In this document: piece after piece, positions 1 through 9,465 of the stretch
Layout: each line of letters starts with the position of its first letter
Position numbering within the stretch: the first letter of the stretch is position 1
Assembly: GCA_963281255.1 (NCBI GenBank)
Contig: OY725495.1
Span: 2,976,001-3,040,000 of the forward strand
Reading direction: 5' to 3'
Source of the DNA: Aphrocallistes beatrix
Lineage: Eukaryota; Porifera; Hexactinellida; Sceptrulophora; Aphrocallistidae
Length of the DNA stretch: 64,000 nt
Position numbers and translations under genes: made by a program
Notes under the pieces: model-generated
Databases searched by the model: none
The model's input: only the letters and a program-made list of their open reading frames with translations
What the model was told of the DNA's origin: nothing

Positions 1-265
1 GAGATTTCCCGTGGGAATTCCCATGGGTTTCCCACATGGGAATCCCATGGGTTTTCCCTATTTTCCTTCCTATTCACTATTTTTGAGGTGTTCACTAATG
101 ATAGGTGTTCACTAACAGAGGTTTCACTGTAATTATACGGATAACCGTTTCCACATGAGAATCTGTATTAAACAATATCCATATGAGGGCAATCACATTT
201 GGGAAACCCATGGGAATTCCCATATGGGAATTCCCACGTGGAAAAATCATTTCCCATTCCCATTC
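1..265. repeat. Palindromic TGGGAATTCCCA-type word repeats
   Basis: Positions 1-55 and 181-265 are packed with variants of the palindromic words TGGGAATTCCCA and CCCATGGG, so both strands read almost the same. Between them are short GGTGTTCACTAA direct repeats (about 85-115). The open frame across this DNA has no recognisable protein content. I read it as non-coding repeat, perhaps the end of an element that starts left of the window. Confidence 0.6.
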
Positions 266-394
266 CCACGGCAACCCTGGCTGTTTACCACATTCTTTGT
301 TAAATCAAATTGTTTATATTTGTAAACACATACAAGTGATTATTCTAGTCAGGTGTACTGTAAATCTAGATTTTAAAATAAGGTTACAGCAATC

Positions 395-485
395 CTATTA
401 TGGTGCGATTTGTCGTGATGCGAATTGTCGTGGTGGGAATTGTCGGTATCCCTTCTCGGAGTGTCTATTTTGGGAGACTCCACTG
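395..485. mobile_element. Iterated-word terminus inserted in a pogo-like terminus
   Basis: Positions 395-452 contain three imperfect copies of GCGAATTGTCGTG and end in GGTATCCC, the same end as the element at 44319-45004. Positions 453-485 are the right end of a TA-flanked element whose terminus reads GGGAGACTCCACTG followed by TA. The same terminus closes the element at 15064-15859. The left ends lie outside the window or are lost. Confidence 0.5.
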
Positions 486-1278
486 TATGTTAAATTTATT
501 CCGTTCCACAAAGCTTGTCCGTTGTGGAGGGGTTTAAAATTTTTCTTAGACGCTCAAATATCGATCTACAGGTATTGCTGTCACCTAAGGAAAAGAAAAT
601 CTCGGACTATAGTGAAAATGTAATTGGGATATATATCTACACTCAATTAACATAATGTTTGGGGTTTAGTTGTAACCCATAAGTTTGCATGAAGTCCTGC
701 CATACCACAGCTTCCTCCACTGCTCCACTGCCAGGCACCACGCACCCCACCCCCCCCAGGTACCCACACTTGGCGCCTATGAGTTGTAGGTATATACCTC
801 AGGGTAGATGGTGGTGGAAGTAAGGAAGGATGGTTTGAAGTTAAAATAAAAAGTAGATGGTCGGTCGTCGGTAGGCGTTGCTTCACGAAGGGATCAATGC
901 ATACCAGGGTGCCAAATAGGTTGTTAAGGATAGCAAGATTGTCCGCACGGTGAACGGTGACCGCTTTTTCTTTAAGATAGAGGTGGTAGAGGCAGTGTTT
1001 CCCTCAGGATTATTAGAAAGCGCGTTAATTTTGCAATTTTGTGCAGTTTATTCGGGCAAATTGCATTATTTAACAACAAAATCAAGTTATTCGACAAGTT
1101 AAGCGGCTAAATAGCGAGCTTAACGCGCTCGGCGGGAAACACTGGGTAGAGGTCTGTAAGAGTGTCATTAGGAATGATTACAAGTCCAGACCAGTTTACT
1201 GCTGTGAAGAGGCTGTTGTTGATTGCTTTCTGCTTGGAGTATTTACGGTAGGTGAGAGCGTGCGATGGGGACTGGTGC
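486..1278. other. Relatively GC-rich decayed stretch, no intact gene
   Basis: Around 700-1260 the composition shifts to C- and G-rich tracts unlike the surrounding AT-rich DNA, resembling 3836-4627 and 5071-5417. The two sides were probably one decayed retroelement-like sequence later split by the insertion at 1281-3832. I see no intact frame. Short open frames here carry no recognisable domain. Confidence 0.3.
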
Positions 1279-1473
1279 TAGGACACCTTGCCGAAAGACA
1301 TCTTTCCGAAGGACATTGTGCCGAAAGACATCTTGCCGAAAATGTGATTCGGTGTTAGTAATCAATCTTATTAATCTCAAGAGTGTGTACTCATACCATG
1401 TGTGCGTGTAAACAATCTTATAGATATCCTTACTATTAAAACTCGATTATTGCATATTTATATATATATATAT

Positions 1474-2273
1474 GTTAGAACAAATTTGCGAAATCAACAA
1501 TTATGCATAATTGCCGACAGTTATGCATAATTGTTCATTTCGCAACAATTATGCATAATTGTTCATTTAATACGACAATTATGCATATTCTACATATATT
1601 CGTAGATATTTACTGCACTTTTCGAGCCATTCTTTTTAATTTATTATGCCATCCCTCTAGTTTATTATTAGTTCTAGGACAGTGCGTGTGTTCGTCGAAT
1701 ACATTCCATAAAATGAGTGAAAACTGCCCTACCAACCAAGTCTCTTCAAATTATTTTATAAATCCTTATAGGAAGATTCAGGTCTAAATACTAGGGTTAA
1801 AATTCATTTAGACCCAGAACTTCTGGGTGAAGATGTCACCAGTAATATCGAAAATCAACAGAATGTTTATTCTGAGTTTCTCATTGACTATCTAATTAAA
1901 ATTATAATTGGATTACTACATGTTTAGCTTATCTAATTTTTTGATACAATACATACATCCTCAATTGGAGAAATCGGGTTAACTGTGAAAAAAATGGAAA
2001 TTTGTCCATGCATGATCAAAACTTTCAGCATAGGACCAATTTTCCATGAAAAAAATTGGTCCCCTGGATCAAAATTTTTGTGACAGCACCATTAACAATT
2101 TTGTATAATTGTTGCTTTCATTTTTAACAATTATGTAAAATTGTTCATTTCACAACAATTATGCATAATTGTCATATTAGATGAACAATTTTGCATAATT
2201 GTTGTGAAATGAACAATTTTACATATTTGTCGACAATTATGCATAATTGTTGATTTCGCAAATTTGTCCTAAC
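1474..2273. mobile_element. 800-bp TIR element with ATGCATAATTGT repeats
   Basis: The ends are inverted repeats beginning GTTAGAACAAATTTGCGAAA, inside (TA)n. Just inside each end the palindromic word ACAATTATGCATAATTGT recurs, about three copies at 1500-1580 and four at 2095-2250. The centre (1600-2090) has no coding sequence that I can recognise. It is a non-autonomous DNA transposon of unknown superfamily. Confidence 0.7.
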
Positions 2274-2282
2274 ATATATATA

Positions 2283-2465
2283 CAGTCGACTCCGCTTAAT
2301 AGGGCCACATCGGTCAGAGGACATTTTGACCCGATTAAGCGGAGAACCCTATTAACCGAAAATATTTTGTATTAGCTGTGTGAGAGCTATTCTGGTCCTA
2401 CCAAAAGTGGCCCGATTAAGCGGCTGACCTGATTAAACAGTGGCCCTATTAAGTGGAGTCGACTG
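2283..2465. mobile_element. Pogo/Tigger-like MITE, 183 bp, TA-flanked
   Basis: The element starts CAGTCGACTCCGCTTAATAG and ends with its inverted complement. A TA dinucleotide lies on each side, as for Tc1/mariner/pogo insertions. It is nearly palindromic throughout. A sister copy is at 28282-28469 and a degraded relative at 53083-53195. It is non-coding. Confidence 0.8.
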
Positions 2466-2475
2466 TATATATATA

Positions 2476-3040
2476 TATCTGTAACGAATTGATTGAAGAA
2501 ACTGCCAGGCGTAGAAGGCTGATTTTTGGCATGTGGGAGTCTTTTGGCTATGGCTCCAGTAAGTTCTGAGCTCAGAGCAAAATGTCGACTCATCATGGAA
2601 TTATGACGTCATTGTCACATTTTTAAAAGTTAAGCAACACAGTTATTCGAGCATAACTCAGCCATTATAGGAGATAGAAGGCTGAAATTTTAATAGAATC
2701 TGTAAATTAACACGCCTCACATATGATGCAACTATCGTCAAAAAATGATGACTCATCACTTAGTTATGACGTTGTTGCAGTCAAAGTGCGTTTTCAGCCA
2801 AAACGCGTTTTGGCTGAAAACGCACTTTGACTGCAACAACGTCATCATTACGCATCAAAAAATTTAAATTTGACAAATTTGGTGTTTTTCGAGTGATATC
2901 GATTTTAAAACTAAGATGGACATATTTAGAGATGAAATCTCCCTTATAATTAACCAATGTCACCTCCAGGCGACCGAAGGGAGCCTCCGGCGGACACGAA
3001 GTGTCCGCTAGCCGCGTAGCGCAAGCAAGCGAATAGTTTA
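2476..3040 (+). repeat. Repeat R1, full-length copy
   Basis: R1 is an abundant family here. It follows a (TA)n run, starts TGTAACGAATTGATTGAAG, contains two TGACGT(C/T) sites and ends in a GC-rich stem-loop tail with GCGCAAGCAAGCG. At this site TTGACTGCAACAACGTCAT is also inverted around 2775-2845. Other copies: 3057-3525 (+), 16387-16690 (-), 23985-24185 (-), 40500-40690 (-), 61165-61570 (+). Conserved ends with a variable middle, (TA)n and a 3' hairpin resemble Helentron-type non-autonomous elements, but this assignment is inference. Confidence 0.7.
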
Positions 3041-3056
3041 TATATATATATATATA

Positions 3057-3525
3057 TCTGTAACGAATTGATTGAAGAAACTGTCGGTCCCAGAAAGCTG
3101 ATTTTTGGCATGTGGGAGTATTTTGGCTATGGCTCCAGTAAGTTCTGAGCTCAGAGCAAAATGTCGACTCATCATGGAATTATGACGTCATTGTCACATT
3201 TTTAAAAGTTAAGCAACACAGTTATTCGAGCATAACTCAGCCATTATAGGAGATAGAAGGCTGAAATTTTAATAGAATATGTATACTAACATACCTCACA
3301 TATGATTCTAAACTATATCCAAATCTGATGACTCATCACTCTGTTATGACGTCATCATTACTCATCAAAATTTTAAAATTTGATATTTTTGGTGATTTTT
3401 CGTACGATATCGATTAGAACAGCAGGACAGACATATTTAGAGGTGTTAACTCCCTTATAATTAACCAATGTGACCCCAGGCTACCGAAGGGAGCCTGGGG
3501 TCACATTGGTTTTGCTATTTGCTAT
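3057..3525 (+). repeat. Repeat R1, second tandem copy
   Basis: This copy follows the first R1 in the same orientation, separated by a (TA)n run. It is close to the first copy for its first ~230 bases and diverges later. The end at 3472-3510 holds an inverted repeat of GTGACCCCAGGCT around GAAGGGAGC, replacing the usual GC-rich tail. R1 copies are therefore arranged head-to-tail here. Confidence 0.65.
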
Positions 3526-3835
3526 TTTGCTGTTATAATTCAAATGATTATTTTTATAATTTATTGAGTAAAATAACTGAAAACATCGGACTATTCTCAC
3601 CCAACAAATGTTCATCAAATGTTTACAAAAGTTATCACCAGGAAACTCTTATTTGCTGACTTTACAGTGAAAAAATTGGGGTTCTTAAAGTAGATATTGA
3701 TATCAATAAGATTGTTTACATATACGCACCCTTTTGAGATTACACATAATAGGGTTATTTACAAACACCGAATCACATTTTTGGCAAGATGTCCTTTATG
3801 CGAGATGTCTTCGGCATAATGTCGGTAAGGACATG

Positions 3836-4627
3836 GGGTAACTGGGGGGTGTTCGTATAAGGGTTTTAAGAGGTGGGATAAAGGAGATGAGAAAGGCGCA
3901 GGATATGGTTCTTGGGGGAACTGAAAAGATAAGCAGTACTTCAATAAATTTGCAGAATTGATGGGGTGAAGACTGGAGGTGGTTTGTAGGTGAGGTCATT
4001 AGGGATGTTGCGAGGGGTTCGATAACTTTGGTATAATTATGATATTTAGAGGTTAGATGATGGTGGAGTAGGGAGCGTTCTTCGGGTGTGGTTAGATGGG
4101 TGTTGTAGGTAGATAGGGGGAGGGGCTATAGCCCACCTCCTTTAATGAAAAGGGGTTTCGAAGGTTAGGTTCAGGAGATATGGTGGGGTGGTTTGGATGA
4201 AGGATAAATTCATGGGCCTGCCAGAGGGAAGGACGTGGGGTCATTATGGGTACAGCGTCCTACCTTACACAGAGGGGCGTTGATAGGTGGGCAGTTCTTA
4301 GCAGAGGCTGAGCATTTGGGGTGGAAATGAGCGCATTCTTGTTGGGTAGACTTGCCACACCTGATGCAAGGTCGTAAGCTTTTAATGACTTAACACTGTC
4401 CGTATACTTGATTTGTTCTTGGTCGCTAAGGGATGTAAACAGGATTGGGAGAACAAGGCGCGCTTAGAGGTTCCTGGGGAGAGAGGTAGGCTCACTGTGG
4501 TTAGGGTTGCCACCGGTGATTTGATCAGATTTATTTTCTGTAACGGTTTGGATGTCGGTGGGAGGTCGTTTGGTCGTATTATTGATTGATCGACTTTCCG
4601 CGAGTTTGTATAGAGAAGGGATGCGAG
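3836..4627 (-). pseudogene. Decayed retroelement-like stretch with zinc-knuckle-like cysteines
   Basis: On the - strand the translation is proline-, serine- and threonine-rich, with many stops. At about 4310-4374 it reads CIRCGKSTQQECAHFHPKC, a cysteine/histidine cluster resembling a retrotransposon Gag zinc knuckle. The base composition (G-rich + strand) differs sharply from neighbouring DNA and matches 486-1278 and 5071-5417. I infer one decayed retroelement interrupted by the insertions at 1281-3832 and 4628-5062. No reverse transcriptase is visible, so the class is uncertain. Confidence 0.3.
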
Positions 4628-5062
4628 CAGGGTTGGCAGGTTTTGTCCACTTGGACAAAACCTAGTGGTTTTAACCAGGTTAAAACCGTCCTGTCCAAAA
4701 CCTCTTGGGTGGACAAAACTGGACAAAACCTCAAAATTTAATTTAATTCATAAATTCACAGTTATATCCAAGTTTTGTCCAAGTTTTGTCCAAGTTTTGT
4801 CCAAGTTTTGTCCAAGTTTTGTCCAAGTTTTGTCCAGGTTTTGTCCAAGTGTTGTTCGTGTCTTCCATGATAAATCGAATACAAAATATAGTTATGGTAA
4901 TAAACAGGAGTTAGCAAGAATATCCATTCATTGTCCTCGCTCTCTTTCCATCCTAAACTGTTTCATACCCACTGCAATGATTTACAGTTTCCATTAGGTT
5001 TTGTCCAGTTTTGTCCACTGCCCTGTCCAAAACCTCTTTTGGACGGACAAAACCCAACCCTG
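4628..5062. mobile_element. hAT-type non-autonomous element with perfect 8-bp TSD
   Basis: The ends are CAGGGTTGG and CCAACCCTG. The 8 bases GATGCGAG flank the element on both sides (4620-4627 and 5063-5070), a target duplication length typical of hAT. Subterminal GGACAAAACC words occur in both orientations. Positions 4768-4852 hold about seven copies of an 11-bp unit, AGTTTTGTCCA. Fragments of the same family occur at 17646, 51110-51415 and 55740-55795. The open frame through the 11-bp array is a repeat artefact. Confidence 0.88.
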
Positions 5063-5070
5063 GATGCGAG

Positions 5071-5417
5071 TGCTGGCTTTGGGTAGCCACGAGGATAGTA
5101 GATATAGCTGGGCAGCGAGAGGATGGGAGAGTGGCGGATGGGTTAAGGTGTCTGGTAGGAATGTGGGGTAGCTGTGTGGGGTTGCAGCGCAGGTTTGATT
5201 TCTGGGGCCTGAGGTAGGTTCGATGTTAAGAAGCGCTTGGCCATGGTGTGGTCATGAAGTTGGAGGATGTTTTGAACCATGAAGTATTGTGTGTGGTGAG
5301 TGAGAGGTTGACAAGTGGGAGAGGGTCAGTTGTTAAGGAGATGTTAGGTAGGTCTGTGTGTGAAGAAGTAAGTAGGAATGTAAACCATAGGCCGTGGTTT
5401 GTAAGGTGCAGGGATTG
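5071..5417. other. Continuation of the GC-shifted decayed stretch
   Basis: This is G-rich DNA like 3836-4627, carried on beyond the hAT insertion. Removing 4628-5062 rejoins the two sides through the GATGCGAG duplication. No intact gene is seen. Confidence 0.35.
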
Positions 5418-5419
5418 GA

Positions 5420-5752
5420 ATGGCGGACGTTAGCGGTATACTTGACTTCATTAGGGAATCAAGGTTGGCGTTTTCGTGGACGTATGCGATAAATAAGTTA
5501 ATAAGAAAGGAAACTAACTACGGGATACTAATGTATAAGGAACGGAAGTTGATGCTATTGGAGTGGAGTATGTTTGAAAAAAAGGTGAAAATGAGGGCTT
5601 TTGATTGAGAAATAAGTAGGTGCGAAAGGGGTATTTCAGGGGACAAGAATTCCGCGTGATGAAGATTCCAGGGACGAAAGTTCCGCTACCCGTTGTCTGG
5701 TAACTAATGTTCAGAGGACGAAATGTCTGTGCGACGAAGTGCCCGCCATTCG
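5420..5752. mobile_element. Small element with AATGGCGGA ends (family M)
   Basis: The left end is AATGGCGGACGTTAGCGG and the right end is ...GTGCCCGCCATT. Just inside the right end are the recurring words GACGAAAGTTCCGC and GACGAAATGTC. Related copies lie at 22250-22528, 47975-48187 (truncated) and 63570-63908. The interior matches the interior of the 22.3-kb copy in inverted orientation. I see no coding sequence. Target-site features at the other copies (about 9 bp) suggest a Mutator-like, non-autonomous family. Confidence 0.55.
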
Positions 5753-5799
5753 TTAATATACACTAGAATGCTCGCATCTGTCCCATACCGTGTTTCTCC

Positions 5800-5888
5800 A
5801 TCAGAGAGAGGAGCTCTGACTCTGTGAGGTAGTCAGGCGCATGTGTGTGTCCTTTTCCACTGTTTTTAAGTTAACTGTTCTCCGACCA
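5800..5888 (+). repeat. Left part of a repeat split by the Mutator-like element
   Basis: Positions 5848-5888 match 19160-19222 (shared GCGCATGTGTRTGTCC and ACTGTTCTCC words), and the match resumes after the transposon at 9455. The 19.1-kb copy is therefore an uninterrupted version of this site. Bases 5878-5888 form the left ~11-bp target duplication, TTCTCCGACCA. Confidence 0.65.
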
Positions 5889-6688
5889 CGAGTGTGAAGT
5901 TGGCAGCGAAAACAGCAGCAAATTCGAGCACCATGCAACATAGCATAATTTACCGCCCAAAGGTCTAAGGAAAATTTCCTTTGGTGAAAAGATACCTTGC
6001 CAGTCGTACATTCAGTATTTATAATTATTAACCAATTCGACCCCGGATGACCACATGATGACGTTGCAAAAAATGACAATTATCTGCTATTTTCTCAATA
6101 GGACCAATCTGAGCATGCTTTGAAGAACTATTACACTGTAGCCAGCCTACAGGGAAACATTCTCTTGTAGGTGGAGATACCTTACCTGCGGTATATCTCT
6201 TCATTCCATTTTTTAATCAATTGGATCCCGGATGACCACATGATGACGTTGCAAAAATGACAATTATCTGCTATTTTCTCAATAGGACCAATCTGAGCAT
6301 GCTTTAAAGAGCTATTACTCGGTAATCAGCCTATGGGGAAACATTTCCTTGTAGGTGGAGATACCTTCGAACCGACCCCACAGTATTCAGAATCAAATTA
6401 GCCCACAATACATTAACCTTATATAAAACGCACACTTCAGAAACAACTTTTTTACATGGGCTTTTTTGCGGCACTTATTCTTTGCGAATTCATCAATTAC
6501 ATGGAAATATTGATAACAAATTTTAATATAATGAAGTACCCCATTACCCTTCAAAAATCTTCATATTACTCCATTTGGGGCATATATATAATTGGAATCT
6601 ATTCATTAACATAATTACTTCAAGTGTCCATTTCTTCCGATCCTTTTGCATTTTCTTGTCTGAATAAAATTTCTGGGAGTTTCTCTAA

Positions 6689-6754
6689 ATGGGAAATAAT
6701 CTTGATGCAATGCTGCTGCTCTTGTGTGGTGATGTAGAGCTTAACCCAGGCCCT
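6689..6754 (+). other. N-terminal 2A-like ribosome-skipping motif
   Basis: Codons 14-22 encode GDVELNPGP, matching the 2A consensus D-(V/I)-E-x-N-P-G-P. In known 2A sequences the ribosome skips the Gly-Pro bond, which here would release a 21-residue leucine-rich leader. Similar 2A motifs are known in non-LTR retrotransposons and at the N-termini of some sea-urchin proteins, where they overlap signal sequences. Here the motif sits at the very start of a DNA-transposon protein. Activity is untested. Confidence 0.8.
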
Positions 6755-6761
6755 TTAGCAC

Positions 6762-6832
6762 GTAAGTTAGATCATTTCAGAATTGTCATTTAAGTATATT
6801 CCATATCTTAATCATTTAATATTCCTTTTTAG
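6762..6832 (+). other. 71-bp intron in transposon gene
   Basis: The donor is GTAAGT and the acceptor TTCCTTTTTAG. Splicing joins the 2A exon in frame to the long reading frame starting at 6833 (codon 25 becomes CTT). The first conceptual methionine of exon 2 at 6955 is therefore internal, and the true start is 6689. Confidence 0.8.
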
Positions 6833-9465
6833 TTGCTAAGGGAAATTTAATAGGCAAAAGCATTCCTGAAAAATTTGAACAAGCATTAGCAAGACTAAAC
6901 ATTCCATGGCCTGAAATCCGATCCAAGCTCAAAACATGCAATTGGCGCGATTCTATGTCGATATGGGGTTCATTAGCTAAAATGATACTCAACAGGAATA
7001 GACCAGCATTGAGGAAAAAAATAATGCATTTTTGGAAAAATAATAATTCAAAAATTCAGGACAAAGTAACCTCGCTAAAAGATGCGGTAGACTTCCCCTA
7101 TTGTGAGGAGATCAAATTAATTGTTAGCTTCGACAGATCTAATTTGGGTTCTCGTTTCTTTTCTACAATTCAACAATCACAAGCAGAAGAAACATCTTTT
7201 AATTCACAATTATTACAACAAAGCCCCCTATCATCAAACATTATCAGTGATGAATCTGAAATTAGCATATGTGATGCTCATATTTTGGATAAGAGCTCAG
7301 AACAAACCAACCAATTTTTTTTCACCCCTCAATAGTGGAATTGCATTAAACCAAGGGTTAGCTGTAACAATTTAAGTAATTGGACCTATGTTTTTAACCA
7401 GAAACTCAGCGTTTTTTATCCATATTGTGTTATCAAATTTCTCTATCACAGAATTAATAATGATTCGAAATTTCGCAATTCTCCCTTCTTATTAGCTCAA
7501 GCGGTTTGCAAGTTCAGAAATTGCATGAAATTTTCACTTTGGATAGCTGAAACGCTTAATTTCGAAGGTTTTGATAGTTTAACTGTGAACATTAACGCTC
7601 ATGGCTTTCTATCAGATGAACATTTTGATCACAAAACTGCATACAGTCGTAAAATATCAGGTGAACAGCGAGAAAGTTTAGGCAGAGAGATATTAAGTAG
7701 TTCAGCCATTAATTATCACTATGATCTTTTCAAGAAGTCGGAAAATTTAGAAGCTGCCCAACATGGAAATATGAGTCAATTACATTCACAATCCATCCTA
7801 AGGAAAATAAAGTCACAACATTTAGCGAAGAAGCGGTTCGATAATGACATGTGGCAGGATATTGTAATTACCAAAAAAACATATGATAGTGCTATAAAAG
7901 GGAAAGTTATAGATGGATGTATACAATTGATATCAAGGTATCCCATTGTCATACACATGTATACCGAAGAACAGATTCTTGTCTTAAAATCGATAGCAAA
8001 GTCTAATTTAATCTTGCATTTAGATGCAACTGGATCTGTAGTTAGAAAGATAGACCAGTTTCAAAAGAAATTTTTATATTATGCTTTAACTTTACAACAT
8101 CCACAAATGAAAATAAGTCCAATCCCCCTTGCTGAGATGCTAAGTAGCAGCCATACTAATGTTGAAATTACATATTTTTTACACAAATGGATTTATGATG
8201 TAAAATTGATATCGAAGCACGATATCTGCCCTACTCAAATCGAAGTCGATTTTAGTTGGGCAATGTTACATAGTATCTCCAAAGTTTTTAATAAAGAACA
8301 ACTTGAGAATACCTAAATGCTAGTTGGAATCTAATCCATGCCTCCAAATCTGATTTTGATAAAGATAGAAGTGTACTTCACATATGTTCGGCACATCTAT
8401 TACACCGAATTAGTTATAAACTTACTGAACGAACGAAACATCAAACCGACTAAACATATGAAAGGAGTGATAATGTATGTAATGGCTCGACTTATGTTAT
8501 CACTGGTAGCGATCATTTTCACAAAGAAATTAGAGAAATGTTAGTAGAAAATATGAAAGGGGATTTTAGAGAAATATGCAATAATTATTGTTACTCGAAC
8601 AAAGATCTATTATCAAAAGGGCAGTGCTATTCCATAGAACAATACATTAAAGCAAGCATGATTGATCGTGTTGGCTCCTGGGGGACGGATATGGAACTAT
8701 TCTTAGCTGCACAATTGTTAAAAACAGACATTTTTGTATATCGAGATTACTTACGCAGTTGGAACAAATTTTCTGGCTATGGATTTATAAATAAGCACAG
8801 TGCTCATGCACTGACAGAAAAGAGAATCTACATCAGACTATTCAGGAATCATTTCCAACCAGTCATCAAAGTAAATTCGAAAGATCAAGTAGAGTCAGAT
8901 ACGGACTCTGAGATTATAGAATCTAAATCATTGTAGGCAAAGAGTTTGTATGGCAAAACAGTGATAGTAGGATATTAGTAGTACCAGTATTTAGAAAAAT
9001 TTATAAGTAAATAATATGTTTAGGTATCTTTAATATTAAGGTATGCTCAGTTTGGTCCTATTGAGAAAATAGCAGATAATTGTCATTTTTGCAACGTCAT
9101 CATGTGGTCATCCGGGATCCAATTGATAAAAAAATGGAATGAAGAGATATACCGCAGGTAAGGTATCTCCACCTACAAGGGAATGTTTCCCTGTAGGCTG
9201 GCTACAGTGTAATAGTTCTTCAAAGCATGCTCAGATTGGTCCTATTGAGAAAATAGCAGATAATTGTCATTTTTTGCAACGTCATCATGTGGTCATCCGG
9301 GGTCGAATTGGTTAATAATTATAAATACTGAATGTACCACTGGCAAGGTATCTTTTCACCAAAGAAAATCTTCCTTTGACCTTTGGGCGGTAAATTATGC
9401 CATGTTGCATGGTACTCGAATTTGCTGCTGTTTTCGCTGCCAACTTCACACTCGTTCTCCGACCC

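Larger units (their letters stand above)
1281..3832. mobile_element. Composite element with iterated-word inverted repeats
   Basis: The left end (about 1281-1356) is built from repeated words such as CTTGCCGAAAGACAT and runs into AATGTGATTCGGTG. The right end (about 3766-3832) is its inverted complement. Flanking ATGGGG..CTGG sequences on both sides look like an imperfect target duplication of about 9-11 bp. The interior is filled by later insertions: a TIR element (1474-2273), a pogo-type MITE (2283-2465) and two tandem copies of repeat R1. No transposase is seen, so this is non-autonomous. The short target duplication points to the Mutator-like class, by inference. Confidence 0.55.
6689..8936 (+). 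pseudogene. 2A-like peptide + DDE transposase + OTU protease polyprotein (decayed)
   Basis: Exon 1 (6689-6761) encodes MGNNLDAMLLLLCGDVELNP followed by G-P-L-A, a leucine-rich start ending in a 2A-like motif. Exon 2 starts at 6833 after a 71-bp intron and stays in frame. The transposase-like part shows LHLDATG (about 8018-8038) and EVDFSW (about 8241-8258), candidate catalytic aspartates, then HICSAHLLHRI in a shifted frame (about 8376-8410). The OTU-like part (8466-8936) shows YVITGSDHFHKEI and GTDMELFLAAQLLKTDIFVY. Lesions: an in-frame TAG at 7333-7335 with open frame on both sides, a frameshift near 8312, and TAA at 8451-8453. Domain order is 2A - unknown N-terminal region - transposase - OTU. 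The family is inferred from motif layout. Confidence 0.75.
5889..9454 (+). mobile_element. Mutator-like DNA transposon with 2A-transposase-OTU frame
   Basis: This 3566-bp element has ends CGAGTGTGAAGTTGGC / GCCAACTTCACACTCG and long inverted repeats (about 5889-6320 and 9048-9454). Each repeat holds two direct copies of a ~170-bp unit containing ATGACGTTGCAAAAA. It is flanked by TTCTCCGACCA and TTCTCCGACCC, an 11-bp duplication differing at one base. A related copy at 19140-19290 shows the site without the insertion. The interior encodes one spliced, damaged polyprotein. Long inverted repeats plus a 9-11-bp duplication are hallmarks of Mutator-like elements. The exact family is inferred. Confidence 0.85.

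Noticed and set aside
183..623. 146-codon frame on the + strand
   Set aside because: It runs through palindromic TGGGAATTCCCA words and two transposon termini; no domain and no stable composition.
1503..1787. 94-codon frame
   Set aside because: It is formed by the ATGCATAATTGT repeats of a TIR element.
4665..4997. Frame with repeated CPSFVQVLS-type peptide
   Set aside because: The peptide repeat is only the translation of the 11-bp tandem array inside a hAT element.
5801..6079. Frame present again at 9264-9614 in inverted orientation, suggesting a duplicated gene
   Set aside because: Both copies lie in the long inverted repeats of the 5889-9454 transposon; similarity is due to the terminal repeats.
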